Assembly: GCA_942492625.1 (NCBI GenBank)
Contig: CALOFM010000041.1
Span: 1 to 64,000, forward strand
Length of the DNA: 64,000 nucleotides
Direction: 5' to 3'
Source: Thiosymbion sp942492625
GTDB taxonomy: Bacteria; Pseudomonadota; Gammaproteobacteria; Chromatiales; Chromatiaceae
The position numbers were made by a program, and so were the translations under genes. This document shows, in pieces, positions 62,867 to 64,000 of the stretch; the stretch's first letter is position 1; each line of letters opens with the position of its first letter. The notes under the pieces were generated by a model. The model was not told the DNA's origin. It did not search any database and worked only from the letters and a program-made list of their open reading frames with translations.

Positions 62867-64000
62867 ATGCTATTCGACCCCGAACGCGCGCTTGAATTGC
62901 TGCGCATCGGAAGCGGCATCTCCGATGCCAGGTTTCGTGACGGTCAGGAGCAGGCGATCTGCAATGTTGTGGCCGGGAAACAACGTCAACTCGTGGTTCA
63001 AAAAACGGGCTGGGGCAAGAGCTTCGTTTATTTCATTGCCGTCAAGTTGCTGCGCGAGGCGGGCCAGGGTCCCACGCTCCTGATCTCACCCTTGCTGGCC
63101 CTCATGCGCAATCAGATTGCGGCGGCCGAGCGCATGGGGGTGATGGCGGCGACTATCCACTCCGAGAATCAAGACGATTGGCCTAAGGTCGAAGCGCGGG
63201 TCCTCGCCAATGACGTCGATATCCTGCTCATCTCCCCGGAGCGGCTTGCTAACGAACGCTTTCGCACCGCGTACTGGTCGGTGTGGCGCACCGGATATCG
63301 CTGCTGGTGGTCGACGAGGCCCACTGCATTTCCGACTGGGGCCACGACTTTCGGCCCCACTATCGACTGCTGGATCGCATCGCCCGAACCTTGCCGCCAA
63401 ACCTGCGCCTGCTGGCGACCACGGCAACAGCCAACAATCGGGTCCTGGACGACCTGCGGTCGGTCCTGGGGCCGGACCTTGCCGTCTCACGCGGCGATCT
63501 GAATCGGCCATCCCTTACCCTGCAAACGATCCGCCTCCCAGGTCAGGCCGAGCGGCTGGCCTGGTTGGCGGAGCAGATACCGAGGCTATCGGGCAGCGGC
63601 ATCCTCTACACCCTGACGGTACGCGATGCAAACCAAGTCGCCAATTGGCTGCGCTCGCGGGGCCTCGACGTCGCCGCTTACACGGGGGAGACCGGTGACC
63701 GCCGCCCCGAGTTGGAGCAAGCCCTGCTGGACAATCGCGTGAAGGCTCTTGTCGCTACCACGGCGCTGGGCATGGGGTACGACAGACCGAACCTCGCCTT
63801 CGTTATCCATTACCAGGCGCCCGGATCGGTCGTCGCGTACTACCAACAGGTGGGCCGGGCGGGGCGTGCACTCGACGCCGCCTATGGCATTTTACTCAGC
63901 GGCAAAGAAGAGACGGAGATCACCGAATTCTTTATCGAGAGCGCATTCCCGACCGAAGATGAGGTCGCGATGGTATTGCGTGAGCTGGAGGGCCATCCGG
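62867..64000 (+). CDS. RecQ-like ATP-dependent DNA helicase (one frameshift, 3' end outside window)
   Basis: ATG 62867 with AAGGA upstream. Walker A is QKTGWGKSFVYF; SPLLALMRNQI and LISPERLANERFR follow. At about 63268 the similarity moves to another frame, which continues with LLVVDEAHCISDWGHDFRPHY (DEAH box), LATTATANNRVLDDL, ATTALGMGYDRPNL and QQVGRAGRA, open to the window end. One missing base would explain it. RecQ-like helicases unwind DNA; this variant is typical of accessory regions rather than housekeeping RecQ. It is divergent from the relaxase. Confidence 0.85.

Overview
The window looks like chromosomal DNA of a GC-rich, sulfur-oxidising gammaproteobacterium of the Chromatiales type. 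The evidence is a secreted Gly/Trp/Tyr-rich sulfur globule protein (35358-35756), a microaerobic cbb3 oxidase set, an FNR/ANR-type regulator, and gammaproteobacterial gene orders such as pyrG-kdsA-eno-ftsB-ispD-ispF-truD, surE-pcm-yqaA-nlpD-rpoS and yafS/rnhA/dnaQ/mltD. The species cannot be named from this sequence alone. LAYOUT: 1-1300 is decayed DNA: the 3' end of a four-carbon acid-sugar kinase, the C-terminal half of a PdxA-type dehydrogenase, and a TIR-domain stub meeting it tail to tail. 1318-12662 is a central-carbon block: class II fructose-bisphosphate aldolase, a DUF1289 protein, 6-phosphofructokinase, a Coq10-like START protein, a GH57 glycosidase, iPGM, an unrecognised tandem-repeat/helix-hairpin-helix protein, and PEP synthase. 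It could link storage glucan breakdown to gluconeogenesis and glycolysis. 12702-22605 holds a secreted phosphoesterase and the full cbb3 module ccoNOQP, a 47-residue membrane protein, then ccoG-fixH-ccoI-ccoS, with a perfect FNR box upstream of ccoN. 22606-35034 is the conserved housekeeping stretch rpoS to pyrG, mostly on the minus strand. 35358-36709 carries the sulfur globule gene and fnr. 36808-44123 is an Mrp-like cation/proton antiporter operon with three large NuoL/M/N-type subunits instead of two. 44427-49128 holds a CBS protein, dnaQ, rnhA, yafS, mltD and ychJ. 49235-56884 is an accessory stretch: small HTH-like protein, YSC84 protein, DUF2092 pair, a lower-GC segment with DsrE-like, cupin and Sel1 genes, phhB, lrgAB and DUF302. 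57140-64000 is a damaged mobile region: kinase relic, a long G-homopolymer block, half a transporter, palindromic DNA, an IS110-type element, a MOBH relaxase (TraI_2) cut short at that element, and a frameshifted RecQ-like helicase running off the end. HOW THE PARTS FIT: the FNR-type regulator at 35951 is the natural candidate to act on the FNR box of ccoN and on a near-consensus site in front of its own gene, which would tie the high-affinity oxidase to oxygen level. The cbb3 oxidase and the Mrp-like complex together suggest ion-coupled respiration in a sulfur oxidiser, with sulfur stored in periplasmic globules. SEQUENCE QUALITY: four otherwise conserved genes (ccoP, ccoO, the DUF4040 Mrp subunit, recQ) each need exactly one frameshift, and 57876-58388 is almost pure G. 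Sequencing or assembly error is therefore a serious alternative to real gene decay in this window.
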